From: Chitinophagaceae bacterium
GTDB lineage: Bacteria; Bacteroidota; Bacteroidia; Chitinophagales; Chitinophagaceae
DNA: 6,395 nucleotides
NCBI GenBank assembly: GCA_025455665.1
Contig: JALOMC010000143.1
Location: 1 to 6,395 of the forward strand
Direction of reading: 5' to 3'
Part shown: in pieces, positions 6,139 to 6,395 of the stretch
Layout of the letters: every line of letters begins with the position of its first letter
How positions within the stretch are numbered: position 1 is the stretch's first letter
Position numbers and translations under genes: made by a program
The notes under the pieces: generated by a model
Told to the model about the DNA's origin: nothing
Databases searched by the model: none
What the model saw: only the letters and a program-made list of their open reading frames with translations

Positions 6139-6395
6139 AATAATGGCGATTTAAAACGAGCACTAAACTCTAAAGGTCGGCTGGCCACTACCCGTGCCTG
6201 CTGCATAGCCACATGCGCTGGGTTTATGACCAGATTGTACTCTTCGGGCAGCAGGCAAGAGGGCACCCATACACCCAAATAATGCTTCTCTTGCAGCCAA
6301 TGATTACCCATCAGCGCCGAGCTGCGCCGCGAAGGAAAGGCATCCCAGCCAGTTGGCAAATCATCGGTTCCTATTTTCAAATAGGGCGCATCATC
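6135..6395 (-). CDS. RES-domain protein, probable NAD+ phosphorylase toxin family (C-terminal part only)
   Basis: The frame is open from the right edge (6395) to a TGA at 6137-6135, giving 86 residues, roughly the second half of a RES domain (usually about 150 residues). It shows the family's C-terminal pattern: LPTGWDAFPS, then SSALMGNHWL, then VWVPSCLLPEEYNLVINPAH. One Ser in RRSSALMGNHWL probably corresponds to the conserved Ser that gives the domain its name; the conserved Arg and Glu would lie off the window. No ATG occurs in the visible part before the domain (a TTG at 6380 is an unlikely start), so the true start is beyond 6395. Characterised RES proteins such as MbcT degrade NAD+ and are held inactive by an Xre/DUF2384 antitoxin, usually encoded just upstream; that gene would be expected to the right. 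Whether this copy is a toxin cannot be settled from the fragment. It overlaps pyrF by 4 bases. Confidence 0.82.
   Translation of the reverse strand, partial: DDAPYLKIGTDDLPTGWDAFPSRRSSALMGNHWLQEKHYLGVWVPSCLLPEEYNLVINPAHVAMQQARVVASRPLEFSARFKSPLL

Noticed and set aside
5881..6282. A 133-codon plus-strand open frame across the pyrF/RES junction
   Set aside because: It is antisense to two genes with firm family matches, and no domain is visible.

Overview
The window looks like a gene-dense chromosomal segment from an aerobic Bacteroidota bacterium, most likely family Chitinophagaceae. The grounds are a DUF5686/CarboxypepD_reg-type outer-membrane protein (a hallmark of this phylum), start codons without Shine-Dalgarno sequences, and a perfect Bacteroidota-type -7 element (TAnnTTTG) beside one start codon. 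The family placement is inferred from protein style and promoter form, not from a search.

Layout, left to right: (1) bases 1-1607, minus strand, the N-terminal 535 codons of a secreted DUF5686 protein whose C-terminus lies off the left edge; (2) 1680-2036, minus, a 118-residue four-helix membrane protein of unknown function; (3) 2095-4548, minus, a complete 817-residue penicillin-acylase-family Ntn hydrolase; (4) 4549-4650, a divergent intergenic region with a perfect 7-7-7 inverted repeat overlapping a -7 element; (5) 4651-5262, plus, a MiaE-type tRNA hydroxylase; (6) 5272-6138, minus, pyrF (type 2 orotidine-5'-phosphate decarboxylase); (7) 6135-6395, minus, the C-terminal 86 residues of a RES-domain protein (NAD+ phosphorylase toxin family), whose stop codon overlaps the pyrF start as ATGA. 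No gene-free stretch exceeds about 105 bases. No tRNA, rRNA, CRISPR array, insertion sequence or phage gene was seen.

How the genes fit together: the acylase, membrane protein and DUF5686 gene lie head to tail with gaps of 58 and 72 bases and may be partly co-transcribed. All three are predicted to act at or outside the inner membrane, but no shared pathway is evident. miaE is divergent from the acylase and convergent with pyrF, with only 9 bases between the two stop codons. The RES/pyrF overlap suggests one transcript and coupled translation, joining a housekeeping pyrimidine gene to a possible toxin-antitoxin cassette that continues off the right edge.

I see no convincing new multi-gene system. 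The points most worth a second look are the RES-pyrF overlap, the probably leaderless miaE start with its inverted repeat, and the active-site pattern of the acylase.
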